This document shows, one piece after another, positions 32,955 through 42,736 of a stretch of DNA of 64,000 nt. The stretch is from Cyanodermella asteris (taxonomy: Eukaryota; Ascomycota; Lecanoromycetes; Ostropales; Stictidaceae). Below the pieces are notes generated by a model, which saw only the letters and a list, made by a program, of their open reading frames with translations, searched no databases and had not been told where the DNA came from. Within the stretch, counting starts at the first letter, position 1. Each line of letters opens with the position of its first letter. A program made the position numbers and the translations under genes. The stretch spans positions 1-64,000 of the forward strand of contig UYJD01000014.1 in assembly GCA_900618795.1 (NCBI GenBank), written 5' to 3'.

Positions 32955-34855
32955 ACGACTGCACACGTTGCGCCCGTCAAATGGATGTGCATTGATGGGC
33001 TTAGTGCAATGGACATGCTGATCATGCCATTGGTTCCGTCATGGATCACTTGCTTATTTACTACCACGGCTGGATATCTCAAGTACTTTGCTGTACGATA
33101 TACTGTATGAAGTTCGTTGTTCTAGAAATTGGCCGGAAAAGCGACGCTGGCTTGGTAACGCTTTCAGTTGGGCTAAGTTGGGCTTGTCAGTGGAAATGGG
33201 CGTTAGAGCTCGGAAGGGAGCTTGATTGCGCTTGTCTGCATATCTTTGTCGCTTGCAAGAATATTTGAATCCATGAGACATATTGCTGCCTCAACAGTTG
33301 ATTTGACCCCTGGACTTGGCACTGCGAACTGAACCCTCGCACCCACAAAGAAGCGCTCACCAGAACTCTCACATACTTGCCACATATTTGACCGGCTCCT
33401 GCTGTGCACTTCCGAGTAAAGAATCATTGACAGCTTTGAAAGCCACAGCCCAAGCAACCGGATTCCAAATCCAAGCTGTGACAAGCCGCGGCAGAAGCAC
33501 AGCTGGCTACACGGCTTCATCGCCTAAATGCTCCTTGCCGGCAGCATCCTCGCACAAGCATTCGACGACCGCTGTCCGGCTCAATCCGAGCTCGACGCCT
33601 ACCTGTCAAGTGCTACGACTCATCACCAGCCACATCTGGTCCTTCCGAGGTCTTTCAGTCTCCACGTTATCGCAATGACGCTTCTACAGCTACGCCATAA
33701 CGGCCGGGGCGCCACCAACGGTCAACACCGTTCACGCGTCGTTCATGCAAAAGTACACCACCGGAACGCCAAAGCCTCTGGCAGTTGCAACGACATCGCG
33801 GCGATACAGAGCTACCTTCCGCAGAGATCCGCGACGGGCAGGCGCCGCTCGAAGGAATAAATGCAACGCTACATGACGGGCGATGGCAGGCGGCGAACAA
33901 CTCAAACCATCTACAAACAGCCGATCTTGTCCGCGTACGACGCAAGTTGAATACCCACAGCGGTTCAGACGCGACGATATCGCTCGTCCTCGCGGACTCG
34001 ACGGCGTTGACCCCTCGAAGCAGCATGCAGGTCCGTGACGAGTCTGATGACTGTGCGCTTGGACTCAACTTTATCTTTGACGATGCCGGGATGTCCGCCG
34101 TCCTTAATTGCGTAGCGCGATGCTTGATGCGCCCGCTGAAGACATTCGCTTGACTGGAGCCGAAAGTCGACGAGGATGTCTTTCTTTCTTGCGGGACTCT
34201 CCACGCTGATCTTGCACTTATCACCGGGCTTTGGCGACTCGGACCCGTTAGTCTGAGTGTCTCAGCCGTTTGTTCTGCCCTTGGTTCGCCTGAATCCGCC
34301 TTGAGCGTGTCTTCTCGAAGCACACCAGAAGCACGGCCCCAGCACGCCCCGCAAAGAATGCCACCACACCATTGGACGCCCGGCTGAAGAAGGGCACCAG
34401 GATGGGCACGCGCATCGGAGAAACGCTGCGCCGAATGTGCCGTGCACGCGCCTCAGCTTCAGGTTGGACAGTTAAAATGCCGCCGACCTGTGTCTATGAG
34501 AGACGACAAACCGCCAGGCTTGAACAATGTGAGACTCACATGCATGGCATTCGAGATCGAAGCAGCAAGGTTGCGAATGGACAAGACTCGTAGCTCGCTG
34601 TAGTAGCAACTTCATTGCCAGATCTACGCCAGAATAAGATGGATCAATGCATATCGACGCTAATTGGATTCTTCCAATGGCTCATGTCGGCCCAAGCGAA
34701 TGATCTTTTGCAGATAGCTAAAGTAGCACAGTATGTAACCAGATATAAATTAACGACATTCGCTCAAATCGCATGCGCCGAAACCCTATCCACGAATGAC
34801 ATGACGCTCATGATTTGTATATCTCCCGCACGTCAAATGAATGCCATCAAGCCCA
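32955..34855. other. 1.9 kb gap between convergent genes, with weak coding signals
   Basis: This is long for a space between two 3' ends. On the minus strand a possible two-exon frame starts near 34542 with a 52-nt GTGAGT...ACAG intron, followed by a hydrophobic stretch (VPILVPFFSRASNGVVAFF) and a basic tail, ending near 34255. A separate minus frame at 33965-34230 contains SPKPGDKCKISVESPARKK. On the plus strand a frame at 33528-33860 starts MLLAGSILAQAFDD. None can be assigned to a family and none is certain. Confidence 0.35.
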
Positions 34856-36943
34856 TCAAGGGTATCGACTCGAGTTATCGTTGCCGAACAGTGCTTCATC
34901 CCCTTTTCCACCCATTTGCATGAATTCGTTTGGATCCCTCTCGGCGCCCGGACTAGCCTCACGCTGTCCACCGGCAGGCTTCTTCAGCTGACCGTTCGCT
35001 TTGGCTGCCTTCTCCTTCTTGGCGTTTGCAGCTGCCGCTTGGGCATTGACCTTTCGCTTGTCCTGGTTCTTCTCCCAAACCTTGACGGGGCTCGCCTTGT
35101 CCGAGGTCTCGATCACCTGGCTGATCTTGACGCTGTTCAGTGCACTCAGCTGCGTTCTCTCGCGAACGGGTTTGCGCTTGGAGAAGTCGAGCCCTGCAAT
35201 GGCGCCAGTCAGTCCATCGGTGCTATCGGTGAGACTGGGCTGTTTCTGAGTGATCCAAGGGTGCTCGAGGCATTCGTCGACGGTGATTCGCTTTTCGGGG
35301 TCGACGGTGAGCATGCGATCGATCAGATCGAGAGCAAGGTCGCCGACGCTGTCCCAGTAAGGTGAAGGATAATCGAATCGCCCCATCTTGATCTGTTGCG
35401 ATAGCGTGTATGGGTTCTCGCGCGTGTACAATTCATCGCTGAATGGAGGGAAACCGCAAAGACAGATATATAGCACTACACCCAGTGACCACACATCCAC
35501 GGCCCGCGTGTACCTGCGATGTCTTGAGTTCTCTAGTATCTCTGGTGCCACGTAGCTGGGAGTTCCGCACAAGGTGGTGGTGAACGATTCTTCGCCGATG
35601 ATCTTCGCGAGACCAAAGTCTGCAAGCTTGACGGAAAGGTTCTTGTCCGAAAGGAGGATATTTTCGGGCTTGATGTCCCTATGAACGATACCACGCTCGT
35701 GTAGGTATTTGATCGCTTGCAGTAGCTGGATGTAAACCTTTCGTGTCTCCTCTTCGGTCAGCTTTTGCTTCATCACGATCCAATTGAACAGTTCGCCCTC
35801 CGCAGCCAGTTCAAGGACCAGATATACGGCATCTTTCTCGTCAAAAGTGGATTTTAGGCACAGCAGATTTGGATGTGTGACGCCCATCAGTACCGCAATT
35901 TCTTGCTGGAGACCTTCCGTCCGCGATCGCTCAGACTCGCCCGAGCGCTTCTCAAATCGCTTAACCGCAAATCGTGAGCCAGTGCTCTTGTCAACACAGA
36001 GAAAGACTGTGGCAAAGTGGCCTTTGCCAAGTTGTTGGAGGACTCTGTACTGATTCCGAAATGCGCTGGCTTCTCGGTTCGCGGGATAGCGGAACAGGAA
36101 TGTGGTCTCGTCGAGTATGCTGATCTGGTCGTTGTCTTGCAGCTCTCGTCGTTTGTTGCGGCCCAGAGGCACGCCATTGACAAATGTACCATTGCTTGAC
36201 AGGTCTTCCACCATTGCAATTGTCACACCATCTTTCTGCTCCCGAAAGAACAAACAGTGTCTGTTCGAGATGGTCGGTTGGCGTAGTTCACGATCGCATT
36301 CGGGATGTCGTCCGATGAGGTAGCCGCCAGCGGGAAATCCCACTGTATTTTTCGTCTCCTCGTATTTCTTCTCCTCCTTCTTGTAATCCTTGCCGCCCTT
36401 TGTTCGGGAATCTGCTCCAGTTCCAAATTGACCCGGCCGAGCAGGAGCTGGGCAAGCATTCCGTTCGCGCAGGACCAAGCTGTCGCCAAAGACGCGATCC
36501 AAGGGCATCAAATAACCCCATACTCCTTCCGCCTCCTCATCGATGACGCCTTGGGTAAGAGAGGCCGAAGGATATACAAACTGCGAAAATGGCTGGGTCT
36601 CGCCGGGTGGTGAAGAAAGGTGTTCGTCGGAGGGAGGAGTGAATTGTTTGGGCTGGCTGGGACGACCTTCTGGCGGAGATATTGTGCCTTCTCTTGACCT
36701 ACCGGCGGTCGTCTCATGATTCGTCACCGGCGATGGAAACTGTGGATTCTTGCGGCTGATGGGGGTAGTTGCCTGTTGAGCTTGGGACAAGCGCTCAGAA
36801 CGTCGAGGCTTCTTCCCGTCATCTTCCCGCTCACCTGCTGAGGCCTACGCGGACATGATTAGCTGAGTCTTGCTAGGTAGCCAGGAGACGAGATGACATA
36901 CGCGACCGCGTTTGAGGGCGCTCTTCTCTCTGTCTCCTGCCAT
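34856..36943 (-). CDS. Chk2/Rad53/Cds1-type checkpoint kinase (FHA + kinase), 676 aa
   Basis: This family relays DNA-damage and replication-stress signals from ATM/ATR kinases. Two exons: 36902-36943 (MAGDREKSALKRGR) and 34856-36844, with a 57-nt intron. SQ/TQ sites near the N-terminus (LSQAQQ, PFSQF, LTQG) are candidate ATM/ATR targets. One FHA domain at about 190-265 shows GRHPECD, SNRHC and DLSSNGTFVNG. The kinase starts at about 282 with LGKGHFATV, Lys at about 309 (FAVKRFE), HRDIKPEN at about 402, DFGLAK at about 423 and CGTPSYVAPE at about 440. A basic, Lys/Ala-rich tail follows (AAAANAKKEKAAKANGQL). Yeast Rad53 has a second FHA; here, as in Chk2 and Cds1, there is one. Filamentous-fungus counterparts include PRD-4 and ChkB. 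Confidence 0.92.
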
Positions 36944-37330
36944 AGCTGGCGCACGGAACCGTGATTTGAGCTACTCCAGATTCCAACCGGTGACTGAACT
37001 TGGTGTCTGCAGTGTTCGGTAATGTGCGACGTCGAAGCTGCTCAGACGGAGCGCGATCAAGATAGGATGGATATTGAGCTAGCACGGGGCACGAACCAAC
37101 CAGCGAGACGCTCGAGGGACGCTGCAAACCAAACAAGAAAAGGTGCAGGGACGGCTTGATAATCCGGGCTCGTGCGTTCGCTCTCGACCAGCGGCTGCGA
37201 CAGGGTGGAACAGCAAGGGTCCGGGGTCGCGATCGGAGGGCTCTCGGTGTAGACTAAATGGCTAAGTGAGCTTCGGTCAGCTGTCCGCCTCCCTTCTCCG
37301 CGTCATCTCACCCGTCAGGTACCTCAAGGT

Positions 37331-37348
37331 TACCTACCTACCTACCTA
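37331..37348. repeat. (TACC)n microsatellite
   Basis: Four uninterrupted units of TACC/CTAC follow a CAAGGT sequence. A related ACCT-rich stretch occurs at about 57547-57570 just upstream of another gene. Confidence 0.8.
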
Positions 37349-37472
37349 TGAAAGGAAAGCAGTCGTCGCCGGAGTCATATTCCTTGTCTTCGAAGCTGCG
37401 CATCTAAGTGATCAGCCGACTGCCCAGCTGGACACAGCTAAGGACCTGCTAGGCTATCAACCAATTACATCC

Positions 37473-37526
37473 AAGTACCCAGACAAGTACGCTGACAGGT
37501 ACCCAGACAAGTATCGTACAAAGTAC
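37473..37526. repeat. 24-base direct repeat, just over two copies
   Basis: Two 24-base units starting AAGTACCCAGACAAGTA and AGGTACCCAGACAAGTA lie back to back at 37473-37496 and 37497-37520, followed by the first six bases of a third. The units share the palindromic GTAC core. Confidence 0.75.
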
Positions 37527-37568
37527 TGAATTATGTCTAGATAAATATCGACATTGATACTAGAATAG

Positions 37569-39034
37569 CTACGCAGTGCAAGCGCCGTACTGCCCGTCCA
37601 GGAGCTCAGTCTGCCACATTACCTGAGTAAGCCGAATGACCGACACAGCCAAGCTTTGTTGTATAGTGATAGGGTCGGTTATCAGGAGGTCCTCGTGCTC
37701 CAAAATGTTCGTCCACATTGTGATCTTACTCGCTTCAAGGTATAATGGCAATTCGCGCGCCATCGCCTTCATTTTCTTTGCAATTTGATCCAGCGAGCAG
37801 GCTTCCGCCGCCTGAGCGAAATCGGCGCGTAAGTCAACATCATCTTTGACTTTGTCTAGCCTCTTCCACCAGTTGCGAATCTCCTTGATATCCTTTGGTT
37901 GAGTCTCGTAAACCTTTCGAGCTTCCGTGTCTGGCTTGTCTTCGAACATGCGTGATTACAGGAACTGCTTGAGCTTGTCGTCCTTGTCTAAGACCTCGCA
38001 AAAAGTCAGGGCACGCGACTTCTCGTCAGCCATCATTGCTTGCTTCACCCTCTCCTTGTTCTCTGTCTCCCTATCGGTAGCACTTTTTAGCCACGTATAT
38101 TGCATTTGATTAAACTCTTTGGTAGGGTGCCAATGACCCAGCGGTTGCGATGGATGCTTGTCGAAACAGACCTTCATCTTCATCTCCAACCATAGGAGCA
38201 CCGTCAATCTCTCGGTCTTGCAGTGAACAGGGTAATGGCAATTTGCCCACTCCCAATCTTCCCGGAGCATTTGCGCAACAAGATCGGATCGGTCTTGCAA
38301 GATCAAGTCTGTGGGCCTGTCACGCGTCTTCTTGCATACAGTGCGATGGTGGCCTCCAGGTCTTCAAATTTGACGTCGTGATTCCGTGAGATTTGCCAGA
38401 GGACATATGAAGTCTGTACGCGGTCCACTCGTGAGCTGCCGTAATTGTGCCAGTCTGACCTCTCCTTTTTGAGTTCCTTGTGTACCATAGCCCATCTGTA
38501 CTGCTCCTCCGGTATCTCTTCATTGGCCTTCGTCATCATCTCATTGGAAAAGCCGCAGGAAGACGTTCATTCGCTGTAGCCTTCCCCGGCCCTCTCCTTG
38601 ACAAATCGCCAGAACTCTGCTATGTGGATGCCGTACTTGGCGAGAAGGACTCTTCGCATTAGACGTACGACTGATTGTCCGTCTTTCTCGTACCCCCCAC
38701 AAAGAGGCACCTCGACGAGAGATGGCTGGTTCCGCAATTGCTGCTCCCAATACAGGATGCCCTCAACATGCCGCTGAACTTTCACACGTTCAGCCCAGGT
38801 GTTTAGGGGTAAATTAACTGAAATTACAGTTGCGAGCTTGCAGTCTTCCAAATACGCCTTCATGGCGATCCTCGAAACGTCGGACAGCAGTCTGGTGGCA
38901 TCATAAGCGACGCAGACTTTCGCATACAGAAGGCTTTCTTCGACGCGAGCTCGTGTGTAATCAGCGGTAGAAGATTCAGGATGAGGCCGCCGTGCTCTCG
39001 CCACAAGGGCGGCCAGCTTGTTTTGTAATGTCAT
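37569..39034 (-). pseudogene. Decayed orphan gene, about 488 codons
   Basis: Four adjacent minus-strand open segments join into one gene-sized region. In order: a 155-codon piece starting MTLQNKLAALVARARRPHPE; a piece with WAMVHKELKKERSDWHNYG; a piece with DLVAQMLREDWEWANCHYP; and a last piece with KDIKEIRNWWKRLDKVKDD. All are helical, charged and Trp-rich with normal coding composition, so they read as remnants of one protein rather than chance frames. About three breaks separate them. I do not recognise the family; there are no polymerase, integrase or transposase motifs. It sits between the repeats at 37.3-37.5 kb and the repeat-like DNA near 39.2 kb, a typical accessory setting. Confidence 0.5.
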
Positions 39035-39523
39035 GGTGTCTGATCAAAGGAGTGCTTCTCGTCAGTCGAGGATGTGCGAAGTAGGAGAACATTAACAGAA
39101 GTCTTGGGTTGGCAATTGAACTGGCTCTGTTTATTAAGCTGCCAGGCAGCAAACTCAGATAGAGTTGCACTGTTTGAACCGCTAGATCGAACCGCGGAAA
39201 CGACTACTTCCACAAACATCTTCGCGAGTACCTCTACGAGCACCTCCACGATCACATGAGTAAACAGTCATCGAGCTATATCTATAGGTACTTCCATAGG
39301 TAGCTCCTAAGGTGGTTTCAGCGGTGTCGACGGGCATGCTCACATTGCAAATACATACGAATGTTCGCAAACATTCGAGCGAGCCGGATTGCAGTTTTCG
39401 CACAGCATTCTTGAGAGCTGTCAATAGGAAGGATCCCTGAGATGCCTTGTGCCGTACAACACGTGAATGCCTACCTAAATGGCTATCTGACCGACAAGCT
39501 GAAGCTGTTAATGCGGAAGCACA
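39035..39523. other. Short non-coding stretch
   Basis: It holds the upstream region of the decayed gene. A run of AGTACCTC/GAGCACCTC-like words at about 39220-39310 resembles the GTACC repeats at 37.3-37.5 kb. No gene recognised. Confidence 0.5.
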
Positions 39524-40750
39524 CTAAGTGGTCTTCCAGACTGTGCGAATGTACCCCTCAACGTCCTCGAGCAGTTCACGCGGCTTCTCCAGCGCCGCAA
39601 AGTGTCCCCCTTTTTCATGCTCACTGAAATGTACCAAGTTGCAACTCGCCTCGGCCCAACTCTTCGGCGCCGGCACAATCTCGTGCGCGAACAACGAGTA
39701 TCCACTCGGCTTCTCCACACGCGGCAGCTGCAGCGCCGTCAGCTTGGAAGCCAAAGTCATCCTCGCCATCTTCGGCTTCTCCTCCGGATTGCCCAGCCCA
39801 CGATTATGCCACAGTGCACGCGGCATCGTGTCGGTCAACCAGTACAACGTGACGGCTTCCAAGATCTTGTCCAGTGGTGGGTCCTCGTCCGACCATTCGA
39901 GGTATTTCTCGGCCATCCAGCTGAGGAGTGCGAGTGGGCTGGAGGCCAGGACGTGGCCGACGGTGGCGGGTCGGGTGCCTTGCAGGATCACGAAGCCGCA
40001 GCCGGTATCGACGGCCTCACAGGCACGTTGTAGCGCACGTCGCTCTTCGGCTGTGGATGTTTTCTCAGCTGTTCCCGGCGGTGGCATACCCATCATGCTC
40101 ACGTGCATTCCTTTACATGCCTCGTACTTCATGGCGAGGATTCTGCTGATGAAACTGCCGAGATCGCCACCTTGGGCTAGATATCCGGACTCAAAACCCA
40201 GACCGATCATCAGGTTGTGCAGTGCTTCAGCAGCCATCTCGAGGTCATAATCTGTATCCGCTGGCGGCCCAGAAGAGTAAGCATATCCCGGGATCGACGG
40301 CACGATGACATGGTACGGCAGATCCTTGGGCGTATACTTCTCCTTCAAGATGTCGAGAATGTCGAGGAAGTGACAGATCGAACCCGGCCAGCCATGGAAG
40401 AAAGCAATCGGAGTGGCGTTAGCGCGCTCTGAGAACAAGGCCAGAAATTGTAGCTCGATGTCGTTGCCGGCGCCGTCCTTGACAGTCGCTTTGAAGTTTG
40501 GGTACGAGTTGATCCTGTCTTCGTGCTTGCGCCAATCAAAGTTGTTCAACCACACAGTTTTAGCGTTTGCGAGCCAATCACAGGTGACTCCGTACTTACG
40601 GCCAGCGTTTGTGTTCTCGAACACCGGGGGCGCGATGGGCGAGAACTCGAGGAGTTTCTTGAAGTGGTCGAGCTTCTCGTTGGATACGTGGGCCTTGAAA
40701 GGCTTGAAGTCTAGGGTCGCGCCGGCGGGGAGGTGAGCGTATTCGGCCAT
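39524..40750 (-). CDS. Epoxide hydrolase (EHN domain + alpha/beta hydrolase), 408 aa
   Basis: These enzymes open epoxides to diols through a covalent Asp ester. I take the ATG at 40750 (MAEYAHLPAGATLDFKPFKA); the frame is open 24 codons further up but that part looks like leader. The N-terminal EHN domain (about 10-110) includes NNFDWRKHEDRINSYPNF. The hydrolase core shows the oxyanion motif FFHGWPGS, the nucleophile Asp in GGDLGSFISR, cap-domain tyrosines, and the catalytic His in GGHFAALEKPREL near the end, as in microsomal-type and fungal secondary-metabolite epoxide hydrolases. There is no clear TM anchor, so it is probably soluble. It is complete and close to the usual 390-410 aa size. 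Confidence 0.88.
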   Translation of the reverse strand: MAEYAHLPAGATLDFKPFKAHVSNEKLDHFKKLLEFSPIAPPVFENTNAGRKYGVTCDWLANAKTVWLNNFDWRKHEDRINSYPNFKATVKDGAGNDIELQFLALFSERANATPIAFFHGWPGSICHFLDILDILKEKYTPKDLPYHVIVPSIPGYAYSSGPPADTDYDLEMAAEALHNLMIGLGFESGYLAQGGDLGSFISRILAMKYEACKGMHVSMMGMPPPGTAEKTSTAEERRALQRACEAVDTGCGFVILQGTRPATVGHVLASSPLALLSWMAEKYLEWSDEDPPLDKILEAVTLYWLTDTMPRALWHNRGLGNPEEKPKMARMTLASKLTALQLPRVEKPSGYSLFAHEIVPAPKSWAEASCNLVHFSEHEKGGHFAALEKPRELLEDVEGYIRTVWKTT

Positions 40751-41915
40751 GTTATTCAGGTAAGAGACGAACTGCTTGAGCGTTGACGAATTGAAGGTGT
40801 GTATGGAGACAGTGAAGTTCAAACGATGATGAGACTGGTTTGATCTCGGTCTGGCCAGAAGAATACAAAAGCAATCAATTAATACTTATACGGCATTATT
40901 ACACAACATGGAGCACAGTACAACGTGGACATTCAGGCATCGTCGAACGACTGTTACACGGGAAGAAGCTACCCGAATGTAGGTGAAGATGAAAGAAGAG
41001 CCGAGAAGGTGTCAGCACCATCTCGAAATGGCCTAAAGATTCCCGTCGATCGCTGCAGCCCAGTCGGGGAACGAAACGAGCCTTTCGCGCATAGACGAAC
41101 GGAGATTGTGTAAGCACTTGTGCAAGCACTTACAAGGCCCCGAATGCATGGGCCGAGACACACATCCTTGTATTCGAAGGAAGCAGCTCACGAGCGTGAG
41201 GAGGAGAGGTGGAGAGACTGTGCGCGCTCGTTGATTACCTAATGGATACAGATTGGTACCGTCGACGCGTTGNNNNNNNNNNNNNNNNNNNNNNNNNNNN
41301 NNNNNNNNNNNNNNNNNNNNNNNNNNNNNNNNNNNNNNNNNNNNNNNNNNNNNNNNNNNNNNNNNNNNNNNNNNNNNNNNNNNNNNNNNNNNNNNCCGCG
41401 TTACACGCGTGTGTAAGGCGAGGATTAATCGAAAGTAGTGGCGCACGTACGGTCGAGAACACCTACTGATATCCTGCGTTAACTACTTATATATCAACCC
41501 CTAAAATTGCTTCGTGAAGTATGTAGGCCTCAACTTTCATAGGTACCTATTGTGGTAGCCATCGACGTGATTATAAACGTAGTGGCGTAAGTAGATGCTC
41601 GAGGATATGCGCAACGACTTTTGATTACCCGCCTTATGTGTCTTACGTTCAATAACTTCGTCGACTACGGGTCTTGGAGAGATATAACAACGACAGTAAG
41701 GTAAAGAACTCACGTCCGTGGGCGTGTTTCATAGATTGATACTCAACAAGCCCCTAAAGCCAAAACATTGTCCCTGCAAAACCATGTGCCGAAACGAAGG
41801 CGAGAAACAAAAGTCATGCGGTCTGCACGATCAATTCCATCGATAGCAGTCTTTCTGCATCATCCACAATTTCACCCATCCCCTAAGTACATCAGCATTC
41901 GGAGTCGTCCGACGA
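40751..41915. other. Upstream region of the epoxide hydrolase and AT-rich flank of a gap
   Basis: Sequence right of the 123-N gap (about 41400-41760) is AT-rich and full of short TA/GTAC words, unlike the surrounding genes. It may be part of a repeat that failed to assemble. No frame with recognisable coding capacity is left. Confidence 0.45.
41273..41395. other. Assembly gap (123 N)
   Basis: Run of N, bordered on both sides by ACGCGT-type words (GACGCGTTG on the left, CCGCGTTACACGCGTG on the right), which suggests a simple repeat or mobile element inside. Confidence 0.95.
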
Positions 41916-42736
41916 TCAGCCCTGCCAGCCCTTAACACGATTGGCAATCTTGTTCACGTAGGTGGGGTCGCCCACAGCAGCTGCATTCAAGTTGTTCGGG
42001 TCAGTCAGAGAGCCCGTATTGTACAGACGGGCAGCTCTGAAAAACGCCTGAGTCGAGCCTACATCGTTCGAGCCTTGAGCACCCTGATTGATGCAGGCAG
42101 CAAGGCCATCACCAGCACTAGTACCACTGGTACCGTCCCTGATCATACCGATGATTTGTTCCTGAGGACACGGGTTTAGGGGAACTCCGTTGCGGTTGCA
42201 AGAGAAGCTGCCAGAGTGAGATTGCATCAGTCCTGGGTTGAATATGGCTGGGTCTGCGTTGCCAGTAGTCGGAACACGCACACTGTAAGATTAGCATTCT
42301 CGAAGGACGATCAAGCAGTCATGGGCATATATCCTCACCATCCTTGCGATTCCTGCAAGACAATTGCCAGGATGAAACGTGGGGAGACGGCGGACTCGCC
42401 AGCGACTTGGATGATGGCGTCGTAGAGCTGAGTTGTCTCTGTATCGGAGTTCGGGGGCAGGCCGTACTGGTTGCATCCAACGGCAATGCTACCCCTGGCT
42501 GCATTGAAGAGATCCTCGAACGTGGCCCATTCGTCGATGCGGTTTGGCCATCCCTGAGCTGTAGAGCCATCACCGGTGTACTGGTGGAAAGTGCCATCCA
42601 GAGCACCAATAGGGAGCAGAGGGGCGCCTGGAGCGCCATTTACTTGCTGCCCCACAGCACGGATAGAGAGCTCAGCCGGAAGAGCAGTGACGGCTGTAAT
42701 GTAAATGGCAGAAGCCAAGACGAGTGCGGAAACCAT
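41916..42736 (-). CDS. Secreted lysozyme/SLT-like protein, 254 aa
   Basis: Two exons, 42339-42736 and 41916-42282, join through a 56-nt intron with GTGAGG...TTACAG borders and create a Cys codon at the join. A signal peptide is evident (MVSALVLASAIYITAVTALP). The mature region contains FILAIVLQESQGC, then NPGLMQSHSG about 20 residues later. A catalytic Glu in an ES-x-G helix followed by GLMQ is the hallmark of lysozyme-like/soluble lytic transglycosylase (GH23-type) folds, which cleave peptidoglycan. Several Cys residues fit a secreted disulfide-bonded protein. Fungal members are poorly characterised; a role against bacteria is an inference. The next gene to the left is an epoxide hydrolase in the same orientation. 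Confidence 0.78.

Larger units (their letters stand above)
36944..37568. other. Region upstream of the checkpoint kinase, with simple repeats
   Basis: The first 250 bases should be the kinase promoter and leader. Beyond about 37320 the sequence turns into TACC and AAGTACCCAGAC-type repeats, listed separately. No gene is seen. Confidence 0.5.
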
